From contig NC_079244.1 of NCBI RefSeq assembly GCF_028009165.1, positions 930,001-994,000 of the forward strand: a stretch of DNA of 64,000 nucleotides, read 5' to 3'. The stretch is from Akanthomyces muscarius. Its lineage: Eukaryota; Ascomycota; Sordariomycetes; Hypocreales; Cordycipitaceae. Shown here piece by piece: positions 22,859 through 36,246 of this stretch. The translations under genes were made by a program, and so were the position numbers. Numbering within the stretch: the first letter of the stretch is position 1; each line of letters starts with the position of its first letter. A model generated the notes under the pieces. The model did no database searches. It saw only the letters and a program-made list of their open reading frames with translations, and was not told the origin of the DNA.

Positions 22859-23454
22859 TTCTTATCTGGCGCAGGGTGTCCAGGTGGTCAGCCAGCCTCG
22901 TCTCGGCTCTCAGGCACGAAATGCAATAGTTCCTGCGACTGTAAGCACCCCTCCTCGATCATCACGCGGAATGTCAACCAGCTTTTTGAGGAAGCAGCAA
23001 AAGATTTTCATTTGCGCGCCTCTACTCCGTACATCTGCTAGCTCCGGTAAATTCTCTGCGGCGCACCGTTTGTCGGTCCGGCGGGGCTCCTCACTTCCCC
23101 CGCGTTTTCGCTGAAAACGACCACACCTAGAGCCACCAACAGAAAAAGAAAGAAAATAATTAAATGAATTAAACTGGAATAAAACTTGGAAACAAAAAAA
23201 GTATAGCCGACGTGGAATGTAGAGACGCACTAAACAGGAAATCACATCGAGCTCTTTCGGGCTTCCGGGGCGTGGTTTGCGGCAAACGTCTTCTTGGTGG
23301 CCACGGGTCAGCAGCCTCTATGACGTCTTCCATGTGGCGCGCAAACCGCAAACAGTCCACGTTTAGCTCACACCCATTCGGCCGTGCCCAGCATGGGTTC
23401 CGAAGTCTCGATCGAACTTTTGGAAAATGTCAAGGACCGGTGGTGCTAGTACTG

Positions 23455-23515
23455 TTTTTTTTTTTTTTTTGCTGATTTAAATTTAATTAAATCAACTCGT
23501 GATTTTATTTTATTC
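23455..23515. repeat. T16 tract and adjoining AT island
   Basis: A run of 16 T bases (23455-23470) is followed by a near-palindromic AT block (GATTTAAATTTAATTAAATC, about 23474-23493) and more T-rich sequence. It is one of the clearest AT islands of the gene-free region. Confidence 0.8.
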
Positions 23516-25321
23516 CGTCCTCTGCGGTCCCCGGTTTTACTTTCGAGGTTGCATCAATTGAGCGAGGCTCGCAGCTGACGTTCCAACTCTAGGAATGCTG
23601 CCTAGCTTTTCCAATTCTCGATTCTGTGCCCTGCTTCCCGATTTGGAGTGCATCATCATCTTGGGAAAGGAGCGTCAACTGATGTTGTCTTTTCCCCTTG
23701 CAATGTCCATGGCAGGGATTGATCATCGCCGTTATTGTCGGGGAGTGCGTAAGTCATGCCAGCGAAATAGGTCATGCATGTGTTTCCAATTGTCGGCCAT
23801 GACTAAAAAAGAATCGACAAATTTGATTGTTTTAATTATTTAATGGATTTTTATTTTATCAAAACAATTCCATGTTTATTTTCACGTCTCTCGCTGACTA
23901 GTACGTCACTGTAATGACATGCAGCAAAATGGAGTTTTCCCCCCAACAAGGGCCTGGCTTCGTGTTATGTATGCATCCTGTCGAACCCGCAAAGTCGGTG
24001 AAGACGCAAAAACACTGTCAAAGAGCCGTCTCGGAACGCGCTCTTTGTTCCTTGAATCAGGTTATCTGCATGACAATTCACCGCTCCCAAGTTTCAATGA
24101 ATCGCGTCTTCTTTTGAGCAACTACCGGCAGCAACCGCTGTCTGAAATGATCAGGAAGCGCCATGCAGACAAAGAAGAATTACAGAAATAAACAAATAAA
24201 AAGTAGACCGCATATGCCCCCGAGATGCGCTGCGCTGCACGCAAACCCTGCATGAGGAAACAAGACCAAAGAGAAATGCCAGCCCGACGCACCAGCACCG
24301 CAGGTCATCCATCCTGCAGCTCTCGTCATGAGCCGATCCGAGCATATTCCCCAGGAATCCATCAGAGCGAGACCCCTCACCAAACCTAAGCGATCCTCTG
24401 GAAGCAACATCTTCTGTCAACGTAGCATCCATCACATATGTGCTTATTATTCCATGCAGCAAATCGCCAAGTTTGGTCCAAGGCTGTGGGGTAGTTCGCC
24501 CCCCATCTCTTCCATCTCCTCTTTTGACAACTCAGCAAAATGGCGTCTCGTGAGCAATTTTGCCATGACCAGGCAGCCCGCCGTTCTTTTCTCTCGCTCG
24601 CTCTTTGTTAAACGGCGGACGGCCGCCCGCATCCCCGGCTCTCGCCAGCCCCTCATCATGTCTTGAATGCCCAGGGCCGACCAAAAAAATGACCACCGCG
24701 TGACAGCTTCCTCTTTTTTTTCCCCTCTCGACATATTTCTGCTCTAATAGGCTCCGTGATGAAGGCACCGGGCAAGCGAGCACCAATCAAAAATGGAGAG
24801 GCTAGGAAGAAGTGTGTAGCACCGGACCAAGGAAATCGAACAAAATCGATTGGCTGCGGATGGAGAGCGTGACCCTGAAAAACGGCCCCAAGGCCTGTAG
24901 GAGGGGCACGGAGGGGTGGTGTAGACAGAAATATGTGTTGGGCTGGCTTCCCGATTGGAATAAATTCTGAGAATTTTAGAAAGAGGATGAACATTAGGGA
25001 TAGTTGAATCACGGGCTTGCTGGCCCGGTTGATCTGAGACTAAGGCGTTCGTCTGCTAGCATCGAGTGCTTACACTGGGTGCGTCCTTGTGACTTGCGTG
25101 CATACCATGATGTAATTCATCAGCTAGTAGGCCATTTTTGTTCCGTGTCATGAGCGCAAGTTCTTTAATTCCTGTTTAGACGGTGTACTCTTGTCATATA
25201 TCATCTAAAATGATCAACCATATTGTGCGCCATTATAGATGGTCCTCCGGTGGTGTATACGAGCATATGTAAAAGCACAAACCATGTACATTGTATCCCG
25301 AAACGCCTGCCCATGCCACAT

Positions 25322-25990
25322 CTACTCGATATCAACCCATCGCCCCTTGTCCTGAATCTTCCTCTTGGCCTCCTCCCACGCCCTTGCGTCCCATCTCCAC
25401 TGCAGCACCTCCTTCTGCTCATCGTAGCTCGCCCTCTCGCCGCTCACGCAGCCGCCCAGCTGCGCGCGCTCCATCAGCGCCCTGTACTCTTTATTCTCCG
25501 GATCCGTCTCCGTGCGGTACAGCTCTGCCCCGACCTCCCGCCTCGCCCCCTCGACCAGCCCAATCAGAATCTCCAGCCCGTAGCCCTGGCCCCAGAAGCG
25601 GCGGTCCAGCATGATGCCCACGTCCGCCATCACCGCGCTCCTCTCCTTCATCTTCCCGTCGGGGTCGCCGCCGGTGCCGGCGGCGAGGAACAGCGCGGCG
25701 TCGTCGACGACCTCGAAGCAGTTGTAGCCGCCGTAGCCGACGAGGTCGCCGGTCGCGCGCGAGAAGAAGAGCACGCAGGCGAACCTGCCGTCGGCGGTCC
25801 GCCGCGCAAAGAGGGCGATGCGCTCCGCGGCCTTGCCGGGCGTCATGGAGGGCTCGCACCCGCCGTAGGGAAAGTTGGCGGGCGAGGTTGCGTACCGCGA
25901 GTAGGCGGCGGCGTCGGAGGCCACGCCGGTGCGGATGAGGACCCGGGGCGTCTTGATCTCGATGGCCTCGCGGCCGAATTGGGATGACAT
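25322..25990 (-). CDS. GNAT-family N-acetyltransferase (RimJ/RimL-like)
   Basis: Single exon, 222 aa. It starts MSSQFGREAIEIKTPRVLIR, where the ETxRLxLR-like first strand marks the RimJ/RimL branch. Then come GDLVGYGGYNCFEV (strand 4 region) and the acetyl-CoA-binding loop region RRFWGQGYGLEILIGLVEGA (about 131-150), which has the Q/RxxGxG/A-type signature as GQGYG. Then come a short TETDPENKEY segment and a C-terminus ending KGRWVDIE. It probably transfers acetyl from acetyl-CoA to a small molecule or a protein N-terminus in the cytosol; the substrate is unknown. Very GC-rich relative to its surroundings. The gene stands alone, with over 2.7 kb of non-coding DNA upstream and 7.7 kb downstream. 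Confidence 0.9.
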   Translation of the reverse strand: MSSQFGREAIEIKTPRVLIRTGVASDAAAYSRYATSPANFPYGGCEPSMTPGKAAERIALFARRTADGRFACVLFFSRATGDLVGYGGYNCFEVVDDAALFLAAGTGGDPDGKMKERSAVMADVGIMLDRRFWGQGYGLEILIGLVEGARREVGAELYRTETDPENKEYRALMERAQLGGCVSGERASYDEQKEVLQWRWDARAWEEAKRKIQDKGRWVDIE

Positions 25991-28702
25991 GGTTTGTTGT
26001 GGTTGCGAGTGGTGGCAAAGCGACGAGGTTTGTTCATTTTGCGGAGGCGACGGTCAGGCTTTAAACCTTGGAATCTCGTGGCAGTCAATCGCCGCTTTGG
26101 AGCCCCAGGGTTTAGTCAAATCTCGTCCATCGCGGCTGAGAAGCCCGTGTCGTGGTGAGGATGCGTGGACGGCGGTGCTCAGGCTGGCTGTAAGAGGCAG
26201 GTCCCGAGATGGTGAGTCAGTCCAATACGCCAGCCCGCCAGCCTTGCGGGACACCAATGCCGCGCAAGGCTGCGCGATGAGTCAAACGAGCCACGAATTT
26301 CGCAGAAATCGATTTCAATTGTGTGGTTTTGTCAGCATTGTTGGGATGTGGCCGGATCCTCCAACGTTATGCAGGAATATCCGAGCCCAAAGGACCCGTG
26401 TAGACGACATGGCGAGAAAAAACACCTAATTAAGCAACGCCCGGTCAGTAGCGGTTCATTGAACTGTATCCTATTGCTCGCATTTTTTACCAAGACCCAA
26501 AGATTTCTGCAAAATCAACATTGTGTCCAATGAATAAATGGTCTGTATTAAAAGCACATGTCTTTATTCAGCATCTTGACGCCGTTTACCGTAAACATGA
26601 GCAGCCTCCATCCTCGCTTACACCACGCACAACTACGCGCAGCCCCAAATCATAGGCGCACGATGCCCGACATGCCGCTCGTTCCCCATTACCCCGCGAT
26701 CTCTTTTATTTTCCCATCTTCAACGCCCCAGCATTTTAATATTTTATTCATACTTTAATCTCGATAGTCCAGCCAAGTTCTGTGGGGTCCGGTCGTGCAC
26801 GGAGCTCTCTCGCTGCCAACACAGCAACAAAGCACACACACAGAACACCCTTGGACCCTTTGGCATCCCGGGATATTCCCTCTTTTCGCGTAGTAGACTT
26901 CATCAAGACTGCTAGGCGGCACATGTTCAATGGGCACAGCCGGGGACATTGCGATGCGCAACGGGTCTCGGCATTCCTACACTCTATCCACGACTGCTTT
27001 CTGCCGTTGTCATCGGCCTTTTCCGGCTTGGCAAACGATTCAAGAGTTGGCCAATCAAGTTGCTAGTCTTTTCGGCATACGATTCATTCTATTCTCGGCT
27101 GTTTGCTCAACATGTGCGCCGAGACAGCGCAATGTTATACACCAGATGACCCCATGCGCTCCAGCCAACATCCGATCGCCTCGCCTGACCCCTGCAACTC
27201 CCCCAGGTCGCCCGTTGTGCCCTCCCCCGCAAGTTTCAGTTAGGGTGCGCATGACCTCTGAGGACATGACGCTGCGTTGCGCGTATGTGTATTCTACACC
27301 TCGGCGCGTCTCAATCACAGTAGCACAGTAAGCCCAGCATGTGCGCATGCACATGTCTCGCTTAGCATCATTTCTGATTTATTCTTCCTCTGCTTTTCGC
27401 CCTTGAAATAGAATCCGTTTTGCAGACAAGCAAGAAAGAGGCATCTTGTTTCTGTGCACGCGTGTGTCATGGTATCCCTGCGACCAAGCAACCTTGTCGA
27501 CGCCACAGTCTAGAACAACGGGCTCGCGAAAACGGATGTCGAATCCTCAACTACCCACGCTCAATTTCATTTCCCATTTCCGTTTCCGTCCTGGCAAGAG
27601 GCAACTTGAATGTACCGAGCAGCAGTATTGTTTCAAACCCATCAAAAAAACAAATTCTCCGGCGGTCGCGGCTCTTTCCACTGCCAACTCTAGATATGTA
27701 CCGCGCCCGCTTCGATCCAACGGCAGCGAGAGCCAGGAATTTATGCAGCCCTTGATTGGTGAATAAATGGCTTCCACACCATATTTGTTCTCGCCATGCC
27801 AGGCACCAGTCTCGGGTCTTTTCGCAAAAAAAAAAAAAATACATATGAGCACGGGGATTCGCCCACCCATCAGCCATGTAGCCTCGGCGTCGGCGCCCCA
27901 GTTAAAAGGAAAAGTCTATTCCAAGCCTCCTCTGCTCGCTTCCTCGTAAATATAATGACAACCCCGCAAAGCACGAGCCACACTTCCTTGACTTGCCGCG
28001 TTTGCTCGTGCGGCCGCCGCCACCAATGGAAAAGCGCCTCCGCCCGCCCGACGCCGCCAATCCGGGTATGCATTTTAGTCAACAGTCGCAGAGGCATTCA
28101 GAGTAGAATCATCTAGTCGTATCGAATTTTATTATGGTTTTTGTACGCTTGAGGCTATCCTTCTCGGTCCCGGAAATATCGGAAGCTTTTTGTCTTCCAT
28201 GCGATGATTTGTCGCTTTTCTTTTCTGCGCTTTTTGGAGTCGCAATCCACATCCTTTCCGCCTCTCTTTCTGCCAGGCGCTTTTTGGTCTTTTTCCCATT
28301 ATGCCTCCTCCCAGGACCAGCGTCTCAAGGTTGCCCTTGAATATACAGTAGTTCTTCATTTTGCTTTTTTCCCCGCAACCCCCATCTCGCTAGAGTACAA
28401 ATCCACCATGGTAACGTAAATGGCGGTTGAAAACACAGGCCAAACATGAATGCCCAAAGCCTCCGTAAAGGCTGAAGAAAACAAGAATTCCTTGGTATCT
28501 TGAAAAAAGCAACGCCGCGCAAAGTGCCAAAAAATGTGTGATAAAGAGTAGTATGTTCAGTGTCATGCTGAATGCGTGATCGAGTCGCGCTGCGGTGCTC
28601 GCTCCATCACGCTAGCCGCTAGTTGCTGTAACTGTCGTGATATTATATGTAAATGGGTTGCACTGCGAAGGCGCCCCTGTCGAATTGTGTTCGGTTATGT
28701 AT
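25991..28702. other. 2.7-kb region without a recognisable gene
   Basis: It lies between the GNAT start and the stop of the DUF1752 gene. It includes AT-rich patches near 26480-26570 and 26730-26765, and an A14 tract (27826-27839). ORFs up to 166 codons are unsupported. Confidence 0.55.
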
Positions 28703-30402
28703 TTACCAGCCCTTGGAGTGGTAGCCATCAAAAGCGTCCTTGTTGAAGTATTGGTTCCAGCTGCTGGCATTGGCGTCCTCGCTCTTCTTCAAGCAAGGCT
28801 TCTCGGGGAACTGCTTGAGGTTGGCGACATCGTGGGAGGTATGGCGGCGCTTGAGGACAGCGTTTGCAGTCGACGTTTTTTGCTGGCGCTCCCAGAGAAG
28901 GTGGCGGCGCAAAGACTCGGTAAGCTCCGTAGCAAGCATGTTGCGGCGCGTAGTTCGGGGTGAAAAGGCTGCCTGGATGTCCACGTGCCTGGTTTCAATA
29001 GGCTGGGCGCTGGACCGAGGCACCTCAATGATCGGCTTCAGATTCGAGGGACGCATGCCCTTCATCATCAGCGGACCCTCGTCGGAATCGTTAGGAGAGG
29101 CGCCTAGGGCCGAGCCGTGAGGCCCAGCGCGCGAGCGCTCGATGGCAGAGGCAGAGTGGGATGCCTGGTTGCTCAGGTTCTTCTGGCGTTCATTCTGTGC
29201 GACCATAAGAGTAATGAGCGAGGGGCGGGAGACCAGGTTAGCCTTGGACTCGACACGCTGGAAGAACTTGTCGTCAACGCTCGATTTGCCACTCTCTTCC
29301 GCGGAATCTTCCCAATCAGAAGAGTCATCATCATCAATGGCGCTCTCATCAATATAGTCGTCATCGGTATCCGAGTCGATAGCACTCTCGGCCTCGAGCT
29401 GAGAGTTGCGGCTGGTGGATGCGATAACCTGCTTCATCTTCTCTGAGATGATAGGCTTGGCGGGCTGGATATCGCTCTTGGTGGAGGCAGACCCGGAGGA
29501 GCCACCAATCTGGAACATGCCCTTCTTCGGGGGAGGCATCAGGCTAGACTTCGACATCTCGACGCTCATGCCCTGCTCACTAGAAGAACATGAGCCGCCG
29601 AGAGCAAACTTGGCTGGTGCCTTCTTCTGCGCGACGGGCTGATGGGCGGGAGCGGCCTCGGGCTCGGGAATGGCGGCCGCGATATGCGAGGGTTGGGGGA
29701 AAGACTCGCGAATAGGCAGTTCAGCGGACACAAGCGCACGCGTCTCAGTAGCAGGCTTAGAGTGGGTAGCCATGATGGTGGGCTCAGCCGGTGTTGGGGC
29801 CGGGGCGATGGGAGCCGTCTCCTTCTTGGGAGCGGCAAGAGGGGAGGTGGCGGTGGGTGCGGAGAGAGGAGCAGTGTCCTTGACGATGGAGACGACCATC
29901 TTTTCAAAGTCGTCGGAGCTGATGTGTCGGTCGCGTCTGCTGCGACTGCTGGTAGAGTCAAGACGATGTATCCTAGGGCGAATCTCCAGAGGAGCAGACT
30001 CGGAAACAAATTCGGTGGCGTCCTCGTCAAGGAGTGAATCGACGCTACCGGAAAGCTGTGGAAGATCTTGGGACCGCGAAGGGGCGGCCAGAGGCGAAGT
30101 GTTGGAGATGGCGGAAGCGTCCAGTCGCTTCTCGTTGTCGACGAGCTGCTCGCGCTGCCAGAGTCTCCAGCTGAGGTTTTCTAATCTGCGGCCTTGCTCG
30201 AGTGAGTCTGCACAGCGTGAGAAGACTAGGTGTTTGGTTAGCCCATCGTGTCATCCAAAGGTAGACGGCGCGGAGAGCGCAAACAGGGGAAGGAGGGCTT
30301 ACCAGTCCACATGCTATACAGGTTGGCAGGGTTGGCGGTATCGACCTTGTGGATAACGTTGGCATCCACTGTTAAGACGTGCGTATCTAATCTGTACGGC
30401 AT
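28703..30402 (-). CDS. DUF1752/DUF3295 regulator (AreA-N/Mks1-like)
   Basis: Exons (minus): 30402-30303 and 30225-28703; a 77-nt intron; 540 aa. Residues about 27-62 (NLYSMWTVFSRCADSLEQG, then RLENLSWRLWQREQLV) are the short helical region shared by AreA N-termini, yeast Mks1 and similar nutrient regulators (DUF1752). The middle is low-complexity Ser/Pro/Ala-rich, with an acidic stretch (DSDTDDDYIDESAIDDDD). The conserved fungal C-terminus (DUF3295-type) is ..SWNQYFNKDAFDGYHSKGW. No GATA zinc finger follows, so it is not AreA itself. A role in nitrogen or nutrient signalling is inferred from the family; no enzymatic motif. ATG chosen as first Met before DTHVLTVDANVIHKVDT. 17.5 kb of gene-free DNA lies upstream. 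Confidence 0.85.
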
Positions 30403-31364
30403 TGTCGTGAGATGCTGTGATGGCCCAAGAAGCTTTGAGCAGTGTGGTGAAGAAGGCGGGTGTGGCGGAGAGAGTGCCGAGCGGGAAGTCGCTGGCGGGT
30501 TGAATCAGAGTATGCTGTTCAAGTCGGCACCAGAAGCGAAGAGCATTCGAATCGTTGCTAGAGTCGTCCGAGTCGGTGATGAGGTTTGCTGGAGCGCGGC
30601 GGTCTGATGGCGAAGGTGGCGGCAAGGATGTGTTGAGCTGCGTAGGGGATGCAGAACTCGCAGAGGGTGTGTGCGTGGAAGGCGTGAGAGTGATCAAGGC
30701 CGGAATGGCAATGAAGCAGACGTTGGCAGTCGTAGAGTTACTGAGTGGAGAGTCGTGGAGGAGGAGAGGGACAAGTTGGAGTCTGGGGAAGTCGATGTAG
30801 TTATTAAGTTTGCATGCCGTAAGAGTAAGATGACCGGTGAGCATTGGGGCCATGCGTCCCTCTTATTCAGAAGCCCGCCCACGGGCACCCAGCAGCACGG
30901 GCAAGAACCGGGGGTATGGCCAGTACCCAAGACCCCCAGTACGGGACCGCCGCCAGTGGGTGTGACCAGGCCTGTGGTGTAGGGGGGTACGCTCAGAGGC
31001 CCCCGTAACACTCCCCATATGCTCCAAGACCCCCTGCCAGGCTGTTCCAGCGGTACTTTTGGGCATTTCTGGGGGGGTGCTGGGGTGCTGGGAGCACAAG
31101 GGAGGGCGAATTTAGGTGTTCCGGGGAGCAGCCGGGCGCGGTCATGAAGCTGATGGGAGACTGCGCTAGGCGCCATTCGGTAGTATCCCTGTTTTGGGGC
31201 AGAATCTCGTGCCCCTTTCGTATTAGTGTCAGGCAAGGAGCTAAGCCATTTTGGGCCCCCGCCAATTCCGGCCCTTCTCGTCCCAGCAGTCGGGAAGCCA
31301 GGCTCCCCACCAGTCCCTCTCTCACTTTCTCTCCCTCTGCCTCTCTCTCTTTCGGCTCCCAGCT

Positions 31365-31400
<36 letters not shown>
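31365..31400. repeat. (AGCC)9 tetranucleotide repeat
   Basis: Nine exact AGCC units, preceded by CT-rich sequence, about 1 kb upstream of the DUF1752 regulator. Confidence 0.95.
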
Positions 31401-33808
31401 CTGCGTGGCATTGTTACCGTCGCCATCACATGGGTCTTCCGAGCTTGCTGAGCTGGCGACTGGCTGCTGATGGGCATTCCGTTTTCCACCTGCTCGGGCT
31501 GCCGTGGCCGAGGCCTCCCTCCTGGCCCTTCCCCGCCCGCAAAACGGACGCTGCCAGCCTGCCACGCCCGCAACAGGCAGGTTTTTCCAGTCACGCGGCG
31601 GCCAGCACCCCGAAACGGTCGCGAGCCTACCGTTTTCTCTCGACGTGTCTCGTAATACGGTGTTGGTGTTGCGATCGGTGCGGACGCGCCCGTCGACAGA
31701 GACGCGCCTTGACATGCGCTCGCAATCTTACAGCCAAATTAATTCTGAACAAACCGTACCAAGGGAAATCCTAATCATCCTTCCCCGCAGCCTCGAGAAA
31801 CTCTACCAAGCAATAGATGCCGTTCCAGGCCAGAGTTGCTCAGACACTCGGTGCGCTCCAGAACGGAAACCCCAGTTTTTGATGGCAAAGGCACGGCCTG
31901 GTCCGTTTCGACGACGCTTGCACGCTGCTGCTCCCGGCAGGGTCCTGATTCGGGAGTCGCCAATTGGCGAGCGGAGCCCTCACACGGCTCTAATAAACGA
32001 ATTGATGTTACGTGCCGTTGGGGCTTGGCCTTTCAAGGACGAGGCTCTGAATCGGCCCCCAGCTGACCTCTCTGTCTGGGGAAAAGCCTGCGCCCTGGGC
32101 TCACTTTCAATTCAAGCCTTGTGCTTGTTGTGCATTTTTCTTTGTCGGTCAGAATCCTTTCAGGGCCCGTCGCCCAACAAAGGAAAAAATTTGCGCAGGG
32201 ACGGTCACAGGTCCCCTTTCCTCTCAGCCAAGCAGATTGGCCCAGCCGCCAAGCGCCTGACCCAAGCCCTCCCCCTACATGCTCGCTCAATTGAGAGCGT
32301 GAATGGGTAGTGTGTACCACGATGGTGCCACGATGGTAGATTTGGCCCGCTCGGCGGTAAAGAAAACATTTGGATCATGAGGTCAGCGCTTCAGCCATGC
32401 GTAGCCTCGTAATAAGCAGCGCACAAGCGGAGAAACCGCACTCTATTCCTGAAAAAGAATGTCCTTGCGTCCGCCGTGCCGTAAGCAAGAGTGCGGCAAA
32501 GAAAAAAGGGACTTTTTTATCATGCCTGCGTATCAGAAAGGGTCATGAGCTCCCGTGCCATCCATACCATTGGGTTCAAGTCTGCCAGCGAAGCCTCCGA
32601 AAGACATCGCTGAACCCGCCTGAGCTCAGCACGGAACAGTCACCTGTCGCTCCTCCTGCAGCCGCTTCTCAGTCCATCGGTCCATCAGTGGTGTCAGGCA
32701 TCTGGTTCACGCAGTGGCAAAAGTACAGGCGGCTGAGCACCCCCAAGCAACCCAAGAAACAGGGGACCGGACCCTGCTGCAGGGACCTCTTGTGGGCGCT
32801 GGCACGCTGCGTGGAAACTTGGTTACCATTATAAATTATATTGCCCAGTTGGAATGGGCGGTGCTTTTTTGGCAAGGCTTCACTTCACCCCCCACGGTCA
32901 GCAGGTCATCTGGCCAGACACAGCGTGTCAGAGCCTGAAAATGCCAACTCATCAACCGCCCGTCTCGCCCGCCCACATGACTTGCTCCATTGGCCCAACC
33001 ACGTTTGGCGAAACCTGGGGACGCCGCACTGTCCAACCACTGTCACTTGTTGCTGACTGCTTTTGACTGGAATAATCTGCAGAACGCAAGGTCATTTGTC
33101 AAAATCAGACCTGTTCAAGCATGGCTGCCTGGAATTAGAAAGGGGTCGACGTCGGTGCCGCCCCTCGCCTCTTCATCAGCCTCTCACTCTCCATCTCTGT
33201 CCAATTCAGACCCGTGGATCACGACGGCCGTCATTCACGTTGCCGCCATTTCATAATGTTGCCCCCTTGAGACATTCGCTTGTTGAAATTGCAGCTGGGG
33301 GCGGTAAGGATATGCCGTACGCCCACAAGAATAGCGAGCTGCATGTCATCCGCAACGTTTCCCCAGATGCAAGCCCACTATGGATACAAAAGTTATAAGG
33401 GGGAAAAGCGTGTTGTACAGACTGGGATGATTTGCAGTGCCGAACGATTGGTATCTTTTCTTGCATCGGCCCATATTACAGCAGCAGCTCAGCTCAGCAG
33501 GGTCCTGGGGGAAAGGCATACGTGCATATATGCATGATCAGAAGGAAGCTCGACCTGCCCGAAACGGCATCATCACGTCCTCAAAACCTGCTCGGACTGC
33601 AGCCCTCTGGTCTCTCCACGGTAATTGGCGAGTCTCGTAGCAAGATTGAAAGTGATCAGTAGAAAAGACAACTCGGCCGAGTCATTACCTGCATCGACTT
33701 GATGCAATGCGCTAGTTTACCGTGTTTCTTGTCATCTTTTCTCCCCCTTTGCGTTGCTTTTTCCCCTTCGACGTACCCAGTAGACCGAGGTCTACCCCCG
33801 CTCATCCC

Positions 33809-33826
33809 CTCTCTCTCTCTCTCTCT
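33809..33826. repeat. (CT)9 microsatellite
   Basis: Nine CT units within a longer pyrimidine-rich stretch. Confidence 0.85.
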
Positions 33827-34530
33827 CGAAAAACTCATCCAGGTCACCAGGGCTGACGAGCCGCCCCCAGGAACCCGCTCTCCTGGGACGGCCCCCGGGG
33901 AAGGGCTGCCGGCGCTAGGGCTAATGCAAGCCACAAGCGCGCCCAGCAAGCCCGATCATTTGCGGCGAGGAAACAAAGGTGTTTTGAACAAGCTTTCCCC
34001 GGTGGCGGCCGTCGCTTCTTTTTCGTTCGGGACAAATTCAATGCCCATTTGACTTGTGCAGTCAAGCAAGCAGTGACAGGGGTCTTCCGGGATTGGTGGC
34101 TTACTTCAAGACGTGCGTGGCGTTGATGTTAATATCCGTCGCCCGCAAGCCCTGAGTGGCGGGATGTAACGTCTGGATGCTGGGAGCTTCTTTTGCAGCA
34201 ACCAGGGTAGAGCAAATTACCATGTCGACGCCATCTGTGATGCGGGTGATGCGATGGGGAATAATTCCGCAGTCGGGTCGTTGCTAATTCTCCGAGGCTG
34301 GGTTTGGCGACGGAGTAACTGCCTGTCCTTGGGTCTGCATATCTGCAAACCGGATGTATGGCTATTCGAAATGCCATCGTCTCTTTTGGGTCAAGAGCTG
34401 CAAGACACCTGTTTGGAGCTGTCGCGCAGGCGGCCCCCCGCGTCCCAGCCCGTGTCTCTCGTCGAATCTACATTTCACGTCTCCAAAACCGTTTTACCCT
34501 CTCTCACGCAGTAAGATTGTCAGAGCCAGC

Positions 34531-34547
34531 AAAAAAAAAAAAAAAAA
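34531..34547. repeat. A17 tract
   Basis: Seventeen A bases in otherwise mixed sequence. A similar A15 run is at 35214-35228. No obvious retrotransposed copy lies 5' of either. Confidence 0.85.
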
Positions 34548-36227
34548 TAGGGAGGGAGACAGTTTCCCTCAGCTGTGTGCCACCGATCCAAGACACGGGT
34601 CAAGGATGGCGGGGATCGTGTACGAAAAATGGAATAGACGGGAAAGAAACAAGTCATCTTTTCGCAATCGGCAGAAAACAAGAAATCCCAGAAACCTGGG
34701 GCCAGCCACACTTTGCCCGTGAATCATTGATGACACGGCGCCCGCCCGCGCCGCCCCTGGCCCGTCAGCCACAGGGGCAACCTTCTTTGCCAGAGAGCGG
34801 CTGATGAGAAAGCGGTTGGTCGACAGCGGGCCGTGCCAGTGCAGCTGCAGTTTGCTTTTTTGCTTTTTTCTTTTTCTAATAATGCCTGCGACTGCCCAAA
34901 CGCTTGGGAATAAAAGGGACAAAAGGAAGTGTGTGGAGATGATGCGATGGACATTTCAGCCACGGCAGATGCGCAAGTAATCTAAAGAAAGAATATAATA
35001 ATTGATAAATAATGTCTTTTTTTTCAACTTGAAAATAAATAAGCAATGTTACAGTATTTCTTTGGAAGACATGGTTCGATCTTTTGTACCGAGATCCTCT
35101 CCCACCGTCTCAGGCACGAGAATCTCAAATCTCAGATCGGCGGCCCGTCCTCCGTATGCCTCGTATCATTGGATCGAATGCGAAGAGCACCGATGACGAT
35201 GATGGTTTTTGGCAAAAAAAAAAAAAAAGAGTCCGGAATGTACGTTACGGCCGTACCGAGTTATGCTGGCTCAGACTCCTTTTACCTCTTCTGCAAGCTG
35301 CGAGCTGTAATGTGATGTGACTTGTTGCCACTGCTCCGGATCGCTGGGACCAAGGAACGGCGCGCCGGGCATGTGCAGCGCAGCGCATGCATGCAGGGGC
35401 CTCGTGCAGCGCCGAGACTGGTTGGCTGGCTGGCGAAGAAAGAAAGAAAAAAATGATGAATACTTTGTGATGTATTTCATGAGTGCAATGTGCATCAAAA
35501 AGCAAGAAACGACGCTACGAGAAATCATGGTCGCATCGGCGCCGACCGACCCAGGGGCACGGCCCGACAGGTCGGGATGGGATGTGTGGATGGACGAGTG
35601 ACTGACCCCACTTGTTGTCGCCTCGCCCCAGAAGCGGAACACCTCACTGTATTCTAGCGCTGTACCTACCTACCCAACTACCTACGGCCGCACCCTATTT
35701 TAGCGCCGTTGGGCTCTGGTCCAGCCAGCCACCAGCCCTGCAGTGATGGGGAGGGGGGAGTTTACAGGCCTCATTACAGCGGGATGTGCCTTGCAATTTA
35801 CTACGGCGGAGGCTGGGTTCTGTCAGATGACTGGTTGCTTTTTTCCTTGTTTTTTTTGGCTGCTTTGCGAGACGCTGTCTGGCTCAGCAATCCCTTTTCA
35901 TCACAGTTCAAGAATTAAACATCTAGCCATCTCATTCTTTGCTCAAGCTTTGTTCTTTTTGACTTTTTCACAAATCGTCGTCATCTGTCAGAAATCATTC
36001 GTACACAGTGGTGCAGCTGCAGCGAGGGAGAAACGGCGTGCCTCATGATAAGAGGAAAAGAAAACCCCAGGGAGGGAAGAAAATATGGGGTAGCTCTTTT
36101 TCATTTTTCATTTTTTTTACGATCGTCTTTCTCTGGGAATGACAGGCCAACAGGGCCACCCGTCGTCCCAGCGCACTGGAACGACGGCTAGCTTCTATCA
36201 CAAATGATAGATGGCCCTCGATACAAG

Positions 36228-36246
36228 CACACACACACACACACAC
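36228..36246. repeat. (CA)n microsatellite
   Basis: About nine CA units. A shorter CA run is at about 37513-37527. Confidence 0.9.

Larger units (their letters stand above)
17571..25321. other. 7.75-kb gene-free region with simple repeats
   Basis: It lies between the 3' ends of the membrane-protein gene (+) and the GNAT gene (-). No ORF or spliced model resembles a known family. The longest ORFs (184 and 163 codons, near 18.5-19.6 kb) overlap each other on opposite strands without coding character. The region has simple repeats and at least seven AT-rich patches (about 20205-20280, 21670-21720, 23140-23200, 23455-23515, 23815-23885, 24170-24210, 24955-24985). Confidence 0.6.

Noticed and set aside
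31365..31400. (AGCC)9 and other tandem tracts as a CRISPR-like array
   Set aside because: Units are contiguous 1-11 bp microsatellites or minisatellites with no spacers, in a eukaryotic genome.
31504..32310. 268-codon ORF on +
   Set aside because: No family features and random-looking composition; ORFs of this size are expected in 17 kb of mixed-GC DNA.
32573..32590. tRNA B-box-like GGTTCAAGTCT
   Set aside because: No matching A box or foldable acceptor and T stems around it.
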